Of a stretch of DNA of 64,000 nt, positions 1 to 9,170 are shown piece by piece (the stretch's first letter is position 1; the number at the start of each line of letters is the position of its first letter). The DNA lies in NCBI RefSeq assembly GCF_014652375.1, contig NZ_BMYR01000010.1, forward strand, positions 103,236-167,235. Direction: 5' to 3'. Both the position numbers and the translations under genes were made by a program. The notes beneath the pieces are model-generated. The model ran no database searches. It was not told the origin of the DNA and worked only from the letters and a program-made list of their open reading frames with translations. The DNA is from Alishewanella tabrizica (GTDB taxonomy: Bacteria > Pseudomonadota > Gammaproteobacteria > Enterobacterales > Alteromonadaceae).

Positions 1-354
1 AGTGAGTACGCGGCCTGGGTTGCCGCTTGGGGCTATCGCGCGAACCATTTTACGGTAAACGTGAATTATTTAGAAAAATATGCTGCCTTAGAAGACGTAA
101 ATGCAGCACTTAAACAAGCAGGATTTTTACTGAATACCGCTGGCGGCGAGATCAAAGGCACGCCTGAGGTATTTTTAGAGCAATCTGCCACCTTGGCCGA
201 TATTGTACCGGTGCAATTTTTGGATGGTGAAACCCAGATCCCCAGTTGCTTTTATGAATTTGCGCGGCGCTATCCGTTGGCGAATGGCCAGCTATACAGC
301 GGTTTTGTGGCGGCCTCAGCAGATAAGATTTTTGAAAGTACCAACGCGCGTTAA
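1..354 (+). CDS. DUF1338 family protein (2-oxoadipate dioxygenase/decarboxylase-like), C-terminal part
   Basis: The frame is open from the first base, so the gene is cut by the window edge and only its last 117 residues are visible. The segment AAWGYRANHFTV fits the conserved NH(F/V)T stretch of DUF1338 (HglS/YdcJ) proteins, whose histidine is a ligand of the catalytic iron. The family includes 2-oxoadipate dioxygenase/decarboxylase of lysine catabolism, but the substrate cannot be read from this fragment. A GTG at base 61 could be mistaken for a start, but the upstream codons clearly belong to the family. A strong terminator hairpin follows 36 bases after the stop. Confidence 0.75.
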   Translation, partial: SEYAAWVAAWGYRANHFTVNVNYLEKYAALEDVNAALKQAGFLLNTAGGEIKGTPEVFLEQSATLADIVPVQFLDGETQIPSCFYEFARRYPLANGQLYSGFVAASADKIFESTNAR

Positions 355-390
355 GCTTCTTCCCCGTTTGCTGTAATATCCCAACCTTTG

Positions 391-420
391 CCCTGTTATG
401 CTGTAACAGGGCTTTTTTTA
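391..420 (+). terminator. Rho-independent terminator after the DUF1338 gene
   Basis: Perfect 8-bp stem CCCTGTTA/TAACAGGG (391-398 with 404-411) and 5-base loop, followed by CTTTTTTTATTTT. It lies just downstream of the stop at 354 and ends that transcript. Confidence 0.9.
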
Positions 421-566
421 TTTTGTACAAATACAAAACGCCCCGCAAACGTCAATAGGCCTAAGTTGTGTTAAGGTTAGTTGCTTTGGTAAAACGTCGT
501 GACCATAAAGAACGGGTGATGTTTTACTAAGGATAACGTTGATTAATTCTAAAATAGCGGAATACC

Positions 567-1145
567 ATGACCGAATATGAAAAAATGCTTGCGGGTGCCT
601 GGTACAATCCACTGGATCCCGAGCTAAGACAGATGCGCTTGGCGGTTCGGCAAAAACTTGCTACCTATAACAGCAGTGCGCCCTCGCATCACAAACAACG
701 GCGGTTATTATTGGCCGACATACTAGGAGCCGTTGGGAATAATGTGTTTATTGAACCGCCATTTCACTGTGATTATGGCAAGCATCTGTTTATCGGAGAT
801 GGGGTATTTTTTAATTTCAATTGTGTGGTTTTAGATGTTGCCCCTGTCACTATTGGTAATAATGTCTTCTTTGGACCGGCGGTGCAATTGTACACCGTTA
901 ATCATCCGCTTGCGGCGGCTGAACGACGAACCGGCATAGAACAGGCGGCGCCCATCACCATTGGCGACGATGTCTGGCTTGGCGGTGGCGTGATTATTTG
1001 CCCAGGGATCCGTATTGGCGCGCGCTCGGTGATCGCGGCGGGTTCTGTTGTTACGCAAGATATCCCTGAGGATGTGTTAGCCGCGGGGAATCCATGTCGG
1101 ATTTTACGCCAATTAAATGATACGCTACCGCATGGTGCGCCGTAA
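567..1145 (+). CDS. maa: Sugar O-acetyltransferase, maltose/galactoside acetyltransferase family
   Basis: The 192-residue product has the short N-terminal Mac domain (residues about 4-57, TEYEKMLAG..WYNPLDPEL) and then the hexapeptide-repeat left-handed beta helix typical of Maa/LacA/NodL. It transfers acetyl from acetyl-CoA to a sugar hydroxyl in the cytoplasm. The NHP motif (His113) is the expected catalytic histidine, and the closing GNPCRIL segment is the usual C-terminal signature. Length is close to that of E. coli Maa. It stands alone between a terminator and a secreted protein gene; the only ribosome-binding hint is GGAA shortly before the ATG. The natural acceptor sugar is unknown. 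Confidence 0.9.
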   Translation: MTEYEKMLAGAWYNPLDPELRQMRLAVRQKLATYNSSAPSHHKQRRLLLADILGAVGNNVFIEPPFHCDYGKHLFIGDGVFFNFNCVVLDVAPVTIGNNVFFGPAVQLYTVNHPLAAAERRTGIEQAAPITIGDDVWLGGGVIICPGIRIGARSVIAAGSVVTQDIPEDVLAAGNPCRILRQLNDTLPHGAP

Positions 1146-1202
1146 TATCCAATGGTTTAATCATAAGCCTAACAACGTCCAGTTAATTCTTTAGGAACTT
1201 GA

Positions 1203-2693
1203 ATGCGTAACGTGTTAAAAACGGTTTTAGCCAGCATGCTGGGTGTAAGCATGGTGTATTCAGCAGCGAGCGTTGCCTTTCCACTAGAAAGCGTGACAGT
1301 GCCCTTAACCCATCCTGCGAATGGCAGTATTGTGCATCTGCCTGGGCAAAATCAGTTAATGGTGTCGGGATTTAGTCAGTTTGAACGCTGGTTAACGGCG
1401 GTAGATTTAGCATCATATCAAACTTATTCATTACCTATTCCCGCTCAAGCGCAATACTTTAGTCATGCAAAATTAGCCGGCTACGCCACAGAGCAATTGG
1501 TATTTTTGGCAACCGACGGCATTTTCCATTATCAACAGCAGCCCAGAACCGCGGAGGCGCCACCCACAGGATTTATCTCGCCACTCGTGCAAACTCTTTC
1601 TCTTTTTCGGGTGGTCGATCCCGTAAGATTACGTGAACGTGCTTTTACGCTTGAGTTAGGATCGGGCCTTAGCGATTTTATTGTGCCTGATTTTCAGCAT
1701 ACGCATCTTTATCGACAGCAAGCTGATGGCAGTTTTCAGCATTATGCTTTACCCGTAAGTGCCAGAGTGCAAACATGGAATAATAATCGTGCCGATTATA
1801 CAGGCAGACGTCCCTATCTTATGGATGTAAATCAGGATGGATTAATCGATTTGCTGTTTGTGCAGCAAGGTCGATTTGAAGCGTTTTTACAACAGTCCGA
1901 TGGCAGTGTTGATACAACCCCATGGTTACCTGATTGGCCATTGGTGCTTTCAACTGAACAAGAAGAGGATCAACGCTCTGATGCCGGACGCAGTTACAGT
2001 GGCCAAAGTATTGTGAGTTTAGAAGATATTAAGGATTTAGACGGCGATGGGATCCCTGATATTGTGCTAAACGTTGAGCTGATTGCTGATGCGTTAGAGC
2101 GCAGTAGCCGCTTCCAGGTGTTTTTTGGCCGCAAAGGTGAAGCGGGGATTGTGTATCCCGCCCAAGCCGATACTGAAATTAAGGTCGATTCGGTACCCAC
2201 CGAGGTCGTGATTGCTGATTTTAATGGCGATGGGCGTCAAGATTTTTATATTCCCACTACACAGATTGGTGTGGGCACGATAGTCAGGGTACTGCTACGC
2301 GGCAGTGCAAATCTAGATGTCGATTTTTACTTACTGGCAGAAAATCGCACATACCCCGCAAAGGCAAACTTTCGGCAACAAGCTAAAATTGATGTGAGTA
2401 TCAGTAATTTGCGCTTCGATATGCCGTTATTTGAATTAATGGATGTTAGCGGCGATGGACGTAAAGCCCTAGTGTTAGGCGAGGGCGGGCGGGAACTCCG
2501 TTTTTTTGCGCCAGACAGTAGCCGGTTATTTAGCCGCAATAGCGACAAAGTGGCTTTAGCGTTACCGCGAGACGCTAGCCGCGTCAGGGTAATGGACCTA
2601 AACGGCAATGGCAAAGACGATTTGATTTTGCCCTTTGATAGCTTAGATGTAGAAGGGCAGCGTAATCAGTTGCTTATCTTGTTAAATCCTTAA
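1203..2693 (+). CDS. Secreted FG-GAP/VCBS repeat protein
   Basis: The 496-residue product begins with a Sec signal peptide (about residues 1-25, ending near SVA). It contains five calcium-binding-type DxNxDG loops, at residues about 208 (DVNQDGLID), 278 (DLDGDGIPD), 339 (DFNGDGRQD), 414 (DVSGDG) and 465 (DLNGNGKDD). These are the hallmark of FG-GAP/VCBS beta-propeller blades, so an exported, Ca-binding propeller is likely. No catalytic domain is visible. The intervals between loops are long and irregular, so the propeller may be partly degenerate or combined with another beta domain. The start is supported by a TAGGAACTTG ribosome-binding region. Function unknown. Confidence 0.7.
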   Translation: MRNVLKTVLASMLGVSMVYSAASVAFPLESVTVPLTHPANGSIVHLPGQNQLMVSGFSQFERWLTAVDLASYQTYSLPIPAQAQYFSHAKLAGYATEQLVFLATDGIFHYQQQPRTAEAPPTGFISPLVQTLSLFRVVDPVRLRERAFTLELGSGLSDFIVPDFQHTHLYRQQADGSFQHYALPVSARVQTWNNNRADYTGRRPYLMDVNQDGLIDLLFVQQGRFEAFLQQSDGSVDTTPWLPDWPLVLSTEQEEDQRSDAGRSYSGQSIVSLEDIKDLDGDGIPDIVLNVELIADALERSSRFQVFFGRKGEAGIVYPAQADTEIKVDSVPTEVVIADFNGDGRQDFYIPTTQIGVGTIVRVLLRGSANLDVDFYLLAENRTYPAKANFRQQAKIDVSISNLRFDMPLFELMDVSGDGRKALVLGEGGRELRFFAPDSSRLFSRNSDKVALALPRDASRVRVMDLNGNGKDDLILPFDSLDVEGQRNQLLILLNP

Positions 2694-2862
2694 ATCCCAT
2701 TTTTACAAGATTGCGGTGGCCAGATTGAGCGGGTCTGATCTTGCCACTGCAAAGCTGAATGGGCTAAAGCCAATGGTGGTAACGCTATAAGTTTTATGCG
2801 CACAGCCTTAAGTAAAAATGACGACTACAAGGTGCCACTTCGCCTTAGCGTTAGGACGCCAT

Positions 2863-3258
2863 TTATTGGATAAGGCGTAAAATATCTGACACCATATCGT
2901 CCATGGTCAATAAGCCAACCAATTTATTATCATTAGTTACTAATAAGCGTTTCAATTTATGTTGGCTCATTAACGATGCTGCATGCTTTACCGCCATTTC
3001 TTGACTAATGGCGATAGCCGGTTTAATACACACATCGTAGACATTGATTAAATCGATATCGCCTTCTTCGGCAATAATGGTTTTTAATATATTGGTATAC
3101 GTAATTAAACCATAAGCATCATGTGGGTTTTGGCGATCGACCACTAAGGATTTAATGTTATGTTGCTTCATCAAAGTGAGTGCAGCACGTAAGCTACTAA
3201 AGGGCGAAATAGTAACGACATCTTTTACCATTAAGTCTTTAACCAATCTTATCGACAT
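2863..3258 (-). CDS. CBS domain pair protein
   Basis: The 131 residues consist almost only of two CBS motifs (about 8-60 and 72-128; VKDVVTISPFSSLRAAL and KRLLVTNDNKLVGLLTMDD). Such pairs usually bind adenosine nucleotides and act as energy sensors. It is the last gene of a minus-strand operon with a PII-like protein (9-base gap) and a DUF1538 membrane protein. That context suggests it senses nucleotide state for the transporter. The tandem pair with no effector domain implies that it works by protein-protein contact. Ligand and partner are inferred, not shown. Confidence 0.85.
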   Translation of the reverse strand: MSIRLVKDLMVKDVVTISPFSSLRAALTLMKQHNIKSLVVDRQNPHDAYGLITYTNILKTIIAEEGDIDLINVYDVCIKPAIAISQEMAVKHAASLMSQHKLKRLLVTNDNKLVGLLTMDDMVSDILRLIQ

Positions 3259-3267
3259 ATGTAGCTC

Positions 3268-3615
3268 CTAGTTCTGCTCATGCAAGTGTTGTTCAAATTT
3301 CATGATTTGTCCCATATCTAAACCGGTTAAATGCTCAATAGGCACAGTGAACGCGATACCACTCGATTTCCCCTCGGACACTAACAAGGCTTGCATTTTT
3401 TTCAAAATAGGTAATGAAATATGCTTAGCGACAATCATCAATAACACCGATTGGCTGCCTTCAAAGGTCATACCGAAGAAGGTTTTTTTAGCTTCGCCCC
3501 CGATACCCCGGCCAGATAAAATAGTAATGCCCGTAGCGCCGGCAGCTTTCGCATCTTCTATCGCTTGTTGTTCCAACTCTTCTGGCGCTATGACGACAAT
3601 GGCAGAAAATTTCAC
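3268..3615 (-). CDS. PII-like signalling protein next to DUF1538
   Basis: The 115-residue protein has the ferredoxin-like layout of the PII superfamily: an opening beta strand FSAIVVIAPEELEQQ, helix, ITILSGRGIGG turn, then a variable T-loop-like stretch (GGEAKKTFFGM). It lacks the classic GlnB/GlnK uridylylation signature, so it is probably a divergent PII-like protein of the kind paired with transporters. Its start overlaps the end of the DUF1538 gene (ATGA-type 4-base overlap), which implies translational coupling. By analogy with GlnK-AmtB or SbtB-SbtA it may gate the membrane protein according to nucleotide levels; this is inference. Confidence 0.75.
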   Translation of the reverse strand: MKFSAIVVIAPEELEQQAIEDAKAAGATGITILSGRGIGGEAKKTFFGMTFEGSQSVLLMIVAKHISLPILKKMQALLVSEGKSSGIAFTVPIEHLTGLDMGQIMKFEQHLHEQN

Positions 3616-5087
3616 GCTGCAGCACTCCTTCTGTTGCTTAACTTTTCTACGATAATGGCATAGAGCATTACCGTAATAATTGGAAAAATTGAGGCAAAGG
3701 CAATTAAGCCAAACCCATCAATTAGCACATTGCGTCCCTCAATCGATGACGCTAAACCAATGCCTAAGGCGGTTACTAATGGGACAGTTACCTCGGATGT
3801 CGTCACACCGCCTAAATCAAATGCCAGAGCAATAATATAGCGGGGGGCAAAAGCGGTTAGTATCACCACGATCACATAACCCAACATAATATAGTAGTGA
3901 ATTGAATCACCGGTAATGATACGGTACACGCCAACGGTGATGCCGATGGCTACGCCAAACGCGACAATAAGCCGAATCACCGCGCCTTTTAACTTGCCAT
4001 GAGCGGCTTCTTCAGCTTGATTGCCAATGGCGATTAACGCGGGCTCTGCCATGGTGGTTGCAAAACCAATCATAAAGGCAAACAGTAAAATTAAGCCGTT
4101 CATTCCCTTCGCGATTAATTGTTCTGCCATTAAGGTGCCTACTGGGAATAAGCCCAGTTTTAGCCCTAAGACAAAAGCGTACAAGCCAAACAATACCATC
4201 AAAAAGCCAAAGCTAACTTTTAGTTTATTCGCAAGGGGGCGGCGCAAAATACCATATTGAAAAATCAGCACCACTAAGATCATGGGCAAGATATCTTTTA
4301 TCATCGTGGCTAAATCGATAATAGCCTTAACTGACCAATGCCGCGTGTTATCCGCTACGTCGGTGATGAGTACAGCGGTTGCCTGACTAAACTGATACAC
4401 CCAAATACCATACAATTGCACACTGATCATCGGAACCATCACTGCTAATGCAACGAGACCAAAACCATCGGTTAAGGGATTACGCCCTTTAATTGAGCTG
4501 GCCAACCCGAGCCCAAGCGCGGCAATTAACGGTACGGTGACAATATTGGTGGTAACACCACCGGAGTCGTAAGCTAACCCAACAATTTCAGGCGGCGCAA
4601 AGAAAGTGACGGTTAACACCACGATATAGCCGCCAATCATCAACCAATGAATAGGCCAGCCCAGAATAATACGCAATACGCCAAGCGCCATGACTACACC
4701 CACGGAACTAGCAACAATAAAGCGTAATGTCAGTCCATTTACGCGGCCTTCGCTGATCTGTTGTGCTTGCTCAGCAACGGCAATTAGAGCGGGTTCAGCA
4801 ATAACAGCCGCAAAACCAATAGCAAAGCCAAATAACAACAATAATGGTAGGGAGCCTTTACGGGCAAATTGGTTTGCGAGGTTTTTGCCGACAGGAAAAA
4901 TGCTTAACTCAAGCCCTAACAAAAACAATGCAATACCTATGGCAACCACGAATAATCCCACCACAATACTTACGGGCTCTGGTGGTAAGGTCTGAAAAAC
5001 GGCTAGTTGAAAAAGTAAAACCACTCCCACAATAGGTGAGAGGTTTTTGAGTGCATGGAATAGCTGTTTAACAAAAGCGTGCAGCAC
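3612..5087 (-). CDS. DUF1538 membrane protein with two fused repeats (UmpAB-like transporter)
   Basis: The 491-residue, strongly hydrophobic protein contains two homologous halves. Each has an FPVG motif, then IGFA..AEPALIA, then GGVTT..VTVPL..ALG.GLASSI.GRN..DGFGL. This is the DUF1538 duplication. In some bacteria the two halves are separate genes (umpA/umpB), for which cation/proton antiport activity has been proposed; here they are fused. About 12-14 transmembrane segments are likely. Translation starts at a GTG preceded by GGAG at a 5-base distance; the ATG 11 bases upstream is out of frame. It is first in an operon with PII-like and CBS regulators, suggesting nucleotide-controlled transport. 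The substrate is unknown. Confidence 0.85.
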   Translation of the reverse strand: MLHAFVKQLFHALKNLSPIVGVVLLFQLAVFQTLPPEPVSIVVGLFVVAIGIALFLLGLELSIFPVGKNLANQFARKGSLPLLLLFGFAIGFAAVIAEPALIAVAEQAQQISEGRVNGLTLRFIVASSVGVVMALGVLRIILGWPIHWLMIGGYIVVLTVTFFAPPEIVGLAYDSGGVTTNIVTVPLIAALGLGLASSIKGRNPLTDGFGLVALAVMVPMISVQLYGIWVYQFSQATAVLITDVADNTRHWSVKAIIDLATMIKDILPMILVVLIFQYGILRRPLANKLKVSFGFLMVLFGLYAFVLGLKLGLFPVGTLMAEQLIAKGMNGLILLFAFMIGFATTMAEPALIAIGNQAEEAAHGKLKGAVIRLIVAFGVAIGITVGVYRIITGDSIHYYIMLGYVIVVILTAFAPRYIIALAFDLGGVTTSEVTVPLVTALGIGLASSIEGRNVLIDGFGLIAFASIFPIITVMLYAIIVEKLSNRRSAAA

Positions 5088-5233
5088 CGCGGCTCCATTG
5101 AGGTATAAGTGTGGTGTAGAAACGATGGAGTGAGTGTAGATGAAAATGACGCGCGTTTTAAATTAATTCTGTAAAGGCGTTTGATTTATCGCAAATAAAC
5201 CCCAAAAATGCGCTGTTGCGGTGGGCGGAATAC

Positions 5234-5267
5234 TGCCTAGACTGTATTTTACAATACAGTCTAGGCA
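5234..5267. repeat. Perfect 15-bp inverted repeat with 4-base loop
   Basis: Bases 5234-5248 pair perfectly with 5253-5267 (TGCCTAGACTGTATT and its complement). It lies between the DUF1538 operon (start 5087) and the amidohydrolase stop (5343), both on the minus strand. Neither strand shows a T-run after the stem, so it is not a textbook intrinsic terminator. It could be an mRNA 3'-end structure of the amidohydrolase gene, a leader structure for the DUF1538 operon, or a protein-binding palindrome. Confidence 0.7.
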
Positions 5268-5342
5268 TCTGACTTGTTACCGACGGGCCATTATGACGTT
5301 TAGATCACGCAACGCAAACCGATCTATTTCCGTTAGCCATGC

Positions 5343-8300
5343 TTAACGCGGCTCAAAATAGAAGGCTTGTCGCTGCCGCTCCCGCAAGCCAATTTCGTTC
5401 ATGCTTGCAGCGTCAAATAAACGGCCATTCACCATGGTATAAATGACTTGATCACTGACGCGGATATTGTCTAATGGATTGCCATCAATCACGATTAAGT
5501 CGGCTAATTTACCCACTTCAATACTGCCAAGTTGATGATCCATACCGAATGTTTTTGCTGGGTTAAGGGTGGCAGTGCGCAGTGCATCTAGGGGCGTCAT
5601 GCCGCCTTGAGCAAACATCCAAATTTCCCAGTGGGCACCTAAGCCTTCACGTTGACCATGCGCGCCGATATTGGCCACCACTCCCACGTCTTTCAGTTCG
5701 TTTGCGGTTTTAACCACATTAAAGTGATTATAATGATGCTCGGGGGCTGTAGGTCGGCGCATGCTGCGTGGCGCAAGTTCGTCCATAGGCACATAGCGGC
5801 TTAAGCGAGGATGTTTCCATACTTCCGTTTTGTCATACCAATAGTTTTCACCCCAAATACCCCCATAAGCTACGTTAAGCGTAGGGGTATAGGCTGTGCC
5901 ACTGGCTTGCCATAATTGTTTAACATCGTCGTACACTTTCGCCGCAGGTAACGCATGTTCTATTGTGGTGTGCCCATCAACAATCATCGTCAGATTGTGC
6001 TGCATCAACGATCCCCCTTCGGGCACCACCATCATATTAAGTTCTCGAGCTGCTTGTATCACTTGTTGGCGTTGGTTACGTCGAGGTTGATTATAGCTTT
6101 TTACACTGAAAGCCCCGGCTTTTTGTAAGCGGGTTAAGTGAAACTTCGCATCATCTAGGCTATCAATATGGGAAGTATAACCCGCACCCTCAGCACCATA
6201 TAAAATGGTACCGGTAGAGAAAATACGTGGCCCAACGATCTGTCCTGTGCGTTGCAATTCACTGGCACTAAAAATTTCGCGGGTATCGTTTGATGGATCG
6301 TGAATACTGGTTACCCCAAAGGTTAAGCTGGCGTAATTTTGCCAGTTTTGTTTAGGCGTAATTTGTTGAACCCCTTGGCTGCCGTGGGCATGGGCGTCAA
6401 ATAAGCCTGGCATCAACGTTTTTCCAGTGATATCAAAGATTTTGGCATTCGCAGGAAGGGTAATAGTACCTTGTTCTCCTACTGCAATAATCTTATTATT
6501 TTCCACCACAACAACCGCATCTTGTAATACTTCATCGCCTTTCATGGTAATTACTTGTCCCCCAACAAAGGCAACAACACCACGCGGTATATCAATAGGT
6601 GCGGTAACGCTAAGATTGATGATCTTAGCATCGGGGCTGGCGTTTGCATCGGCGGTAAATAAGTTAGCCGTGCTGGCTTGGTATAAGTCTGGTCCAAGGC
6701 TCCAGTAAAGCTGATTGCTGTCGGCATTCCAACTAATGTACTCGCCAGCCCGCATGGAGAGTTGTTTTACAGGAAGTTGTTTATCATTGGCTCCAATATC
6801 AATTGGTTTGCCACGTTCAATAAAAGGAGTAACAAACACTTTGAAACGATCGGCAAAGGCTAAATATTGCCCATTGGGCGACAGTTTAAATTCAGTGCCA
6901 AATTTAGCGGTATATAACGTTTGCTGGGTATGTTTGGTTAAATCGATACTGATTAATCGCGGCGTTGTGCCAAAATCCATGGCATATACTTTCTCGTTGT
7001 TGGCGCCGAACATAGGCGCGCGGCCGTTTCTGGCGATTAACTCAGCATTGCCGCCACGGCTACTAACCTTATAAAGTCCGGTGTTTAACGACCATTGTTT
7101 AGGTAACAAACTGCCGGCACCGATCTTGCGATACACCACTGTTTTGCCATCTGGACTAAAGGTTGGTTCAACGTATTTACCAGGATCGTTGGTGAGCTTT
7201 GTAAGACGATTATTACGTAAATTAAGGCTATTTACGGCACCTTGGGTTTGATCGTTCCAACTGACATACACTAACTCGCGACCATCACGTGAAAATTGCG
7301 GATAAAACTCAAAGTCTGTAGTTTGTCGAGTAAGACGCCGTGGTTTTGGATCGTCTAAGTCCGTTATGTACAAATGGCCCAACGCGGTAAAAACAGCTTG
7401 TTTGCCATCGGGTGAGACTTGCACAAAACGATGCATTTTCGTTTGTAATTGTGTTTGGTCTTGATCTTGTTGCACCCTTACGGCTGTTTGAATTTGTTTT
7501 TGGGTAGAGACGCTAAAGGGGATCGTTTTGACCTTTTTATCGGCAAGGTGTAATTGCTTAATTTCGCCCCCCGCCCAAAATACCAAACTGCGATTATCTG
7601 GGGTCCAACTTAATGTGGGGTAAACGCCGTGAATGGCCCAGGTTTCCTGCATATCACGATCTAAACCATCATATAGTTTGATGTGTTCACCGCTTTTGAG
7701 ATCGTATAAAAATAGCGTGCTTTGAAAATCTACCCGGCGAATATAGGCCAAATAGTTGCCGTCGGGCGAGGGGGTTGGTCTAATCGCGCCACCAGCTCCC
7801 CCCAAGATCACTTCTATGTCCCCAGTTTGCCGCTCAAACCGTTTAATCGTATAGATACCAGCTTCAGAGTCTTTACTGTAGTGAAAGGTTTTGCCCGGTG
7901 TGTCGTCTTGCGAAAAATAAATATGCTTACCATCAGGTGAAAACGCAGGCTCACCCAGATCTTTTTGATCGTTGTCCCGCTCGGTAAGCATAACACCACT
8001 GCCACCCGTTACATGATATTGCCATACTTCACCGGCACCCAAAGAGCGACTGGCCGTAAAATGTTTACGGGCAACGATAAATTGCCCATCTGGGCTCCAC
8101 GCGGGGCTGTTTAACAAACGAAATGTTTCTTTGGTTACCGCTCGGGCATTTTGTCCATCGCTATCCATTACCCAAATATTATCGCCACCATCACGATCTG
8201 AGGTAAACGCAATAGCACGGCCATCAGGACTAAATACCGGCTGCATATTCCAAGCGATATCTTGCGTTAGTGCGGTAGCTTGGCCGCCACTGATAGGCAT

Positions 8301-8510
8301 GGTGTAAATATCACCAAGCAGGTCAAACACTAAGGTGCTGCCATCTGGGCTGACACTGACATTCATCCATGTGCCTTGTTGCACGTTGATGTCAACTTGC
8401 TGAAACTGCCCCTGTGGCGCATTAACCTGCCACTCTGTTGGCGTTTCTGCCGCGTGTGAAAAATAACTACTGACGGCTAGTGCCACAATACTTGGGGTTA
8501 ATAAGCGCAT
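5343..8510 (-). CDS. Secreted amidohydrolase with N-terminal TolB/WD40-like beta-propeller
   Basis: The ATG at 8510 is chosen because it follows AGG at 7 bases and opens a clear signal peptide (MRLLTPSIVALAVSSYFSHA). A longer open frame to 8639 adds only implausible sequence. The roughly 1055-residue protein has many PD40/TolB-type blades (SPDG..LVF, SPDGRAIAFTSDRDGG, SPDGKTVVY) through about residue 610. A metal-dependent amidohydrolase domain follows, with DAHAHG near residue 705, SVKSYNQPRR (candidate carbamylated Lys), TIEHALP and IGAHGQREGLGAHWE. Such periplasmic propeller-hydrolases are widespread in marine gammaproteobacteria and probably act on peptides or cyclic amides; the substrate is unknown. 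A terminator at 8629-8657 isolates it from the next gene upstream. Confidence 0.9.
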   Translation of the reverse strand: MRLLTPSIVALAVSSYFSHAAETPTEWQVNAPQGQFQQVDINVQQGTWMNVSVSPDGSTLVFDLLGDIYTMPISGGQATALTQDIAWNMQPVFSPDGRAIAFTSDRDGGDNIWVMDSDGQNARAVTKETFRLLNSPAWSPDGQFIVARKHFTASRSLGAGEVWQYHVTGGSGVMLTERDNDQKDLGEPAFSPDGKHIYFSQDDTPGKTFHYSKDSEAGIYTIKRFERQTGDIEVILGGAGGAIRPTPSPDGNYLAYIRRVDFQSTLFLYDLKSGEHIKLYDGLDRDMQETWAIHGVYPTLSWTPDNRSLVFWAGGEIKQLHLADKKVKTIPFSVSTQKQIQTAVRVQQDQDQTQLQTKMHRFVQVSPDGKQAVFTALGHLYITDLDDPKPRRLTRQTTDFEFYPQFSRDGRELVYVSWNDQTQGAVNSLNLRNNRLTKLTNDPGKYVEPTFSPDGKTVVYRKIGAGSLLPKQWSLNTGLYKVSSRGGNAELIARNGRAPMFGANNEKVYAMDFGTTPRLISIDLTKHTQQTLYTAKFGTEFKLSPNGQYLAFADRFKVFVTPFIERGKPIDIGANDKQLPVKQLSMRAGEYISWNADSNQLYWSLGPDLYQASTANLFTADANASPDAKIINLSVTAPIDIPRGVVAFVGGQVITMKGDEVLQDAVVVVENNKIIAVGEQGTITLPANAKIFDITGKTLMPGLFDAHAHGSQGVQQITPKQNWQNYASLTFGVTSIHDPSNDTREIFSASELQRTGQIVGPRIFSTGTILYGAEGAGYTSHIDSLDDAKFHLTRLQKAGAFSVKSYNQPRRNQRQQVIQAARELNMMVVPEGGSLMQHNLTMIVDGHTTIEHALPAAKVYDDVKQLWQASGTAYTPTLNVAYGGIWGENYWYDKTEVWKHPRLSRYVPMDELAPRSMRRPTAPEHHYNHFNVVKTANELKDVGVVANIGAHGQREGLGAHWEIWMFAQGGMTPLDALRTATLNPAKTFGMDHQLGSIEVGKLADLIVIDGNPLDNIRVSDQVIYTMVNGRLFDAASMNEIGLRERQRQAFYFEPR

Positions 8511-8628
8511 AATGATACCTATAAAGAGGGTTACAGGCACAGACTGGCACAAAGTACAGCAGATGTTAAGCCATGCAGTAAACTGATGCGTTAAAACACA
8601 GATTGTGAACGATAAAAGTGTGGGAAAA

Positions 8629-8657
8629 CAAAATAGCACCCGAAGGTGCTATTTTAT
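8629..8657. terminator. Terminator between the DUF3718 gene and the amidohydrolase gene
   Basis: Ten-base stem AAATAGCACC/GGTGCTATTT (8631-8640 with 8645-8654) with a CGAA tetraloop, flanked by A-rich and T-rich tracts on the two sides. On the minus strand it lies after the DUF3718 stop (8701) and before the amidohydrolase start (8510), so it ends the riboswitch-controlled transcript. Confidence 0.85.
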
Positions 8658-8700
8658 TGAAGAGGAGCTTAGCGGTTAATACTAAGCAAGGAGAGGGTAA

Positions 8701-9072
8701 TTACCCACCTGCGCGTGCTAATAACACGTCGATAACGGGTGAGCTGCCAAAACCATTGTTTTGCGCCCATTCAACATCGCCTGAGGCGGCAACTTGGCTA
8801 CCAGGTAATTGTTTAATAATGAAATCGGCAGTATCGTTAGCGCCACTCTTAATGGCATAACGTACTAAAGGTAAACCATCACACACGATGCTGCCGTAAA
8901 CGTTACTTAAACGTAAACGGTTATCAGATAGGGTTTTACGAAGATTGTTGCGACTGTCGGCTGCGACATAGGCACAGATAGATTGCGCTAGTTGATCGTT
9001 TGCCGCAACGGGAGTGCTGATAAAGGCAGTTGAGGTTAATACAGCTGCTAAAGTAATGATCTTGAATTTCAT
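8701..9072 (-). CDS. Small secreted DUF3718 family protein under c-di-GMP riboswitch
   Basis: The 123-residue product has a Sec signal peptide (cleavage near VAA, residue 24). The rest is a DUF3718 domain with the conserved AQSICAYVAAD and GSIVCDG cysteine segments, ending VEWAQNNGFGSSPVIDVLLAR. Two cysteines in the mature part could form a disulfide. Function is unknown; it is a periplasmic or exported protein family found in Alteromonadales. Start ATG follows CCGGAGTCC. It is a single-gene unit: promoter at 9263-9291, a c-di-GMP-I riboswitch in its leader and a terminator after its stop. Its expression is therefore very likely tied to the motile/sessile switch. Confidence 0.85.
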   Translation of the reverse strand: MKFKIITLAAVLTSTAFISTPVAANDQLAQSICAYVAADSRNNLRKTLSDNRLRLSNVYGSIVCDGLPLVRYAIKSGANDTADFIIKQLPGSQVAASGDVEWAQNNGFGSSPVIDVLLARAGG

Positions 9073-9170
9073 TTTGGACTCCGGTTTGTCACAGTGACGA
9101 TCAGTATTAATTAATATAATATGAAAGAAAAGTCGTGTGCAGTACCAGAATACATCTCAAACGGGGTGTT

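Noticed and set aside
2694..2862. Terminator between the FG-GAP protein and the CBS gene
   Set aside because: An imperfect GCGGTGGCC/TTGCCACTGC hairpin is visible near 2714-2751, but it has a mismatch and no T-run on either strand, so I do not list it as a terminator.
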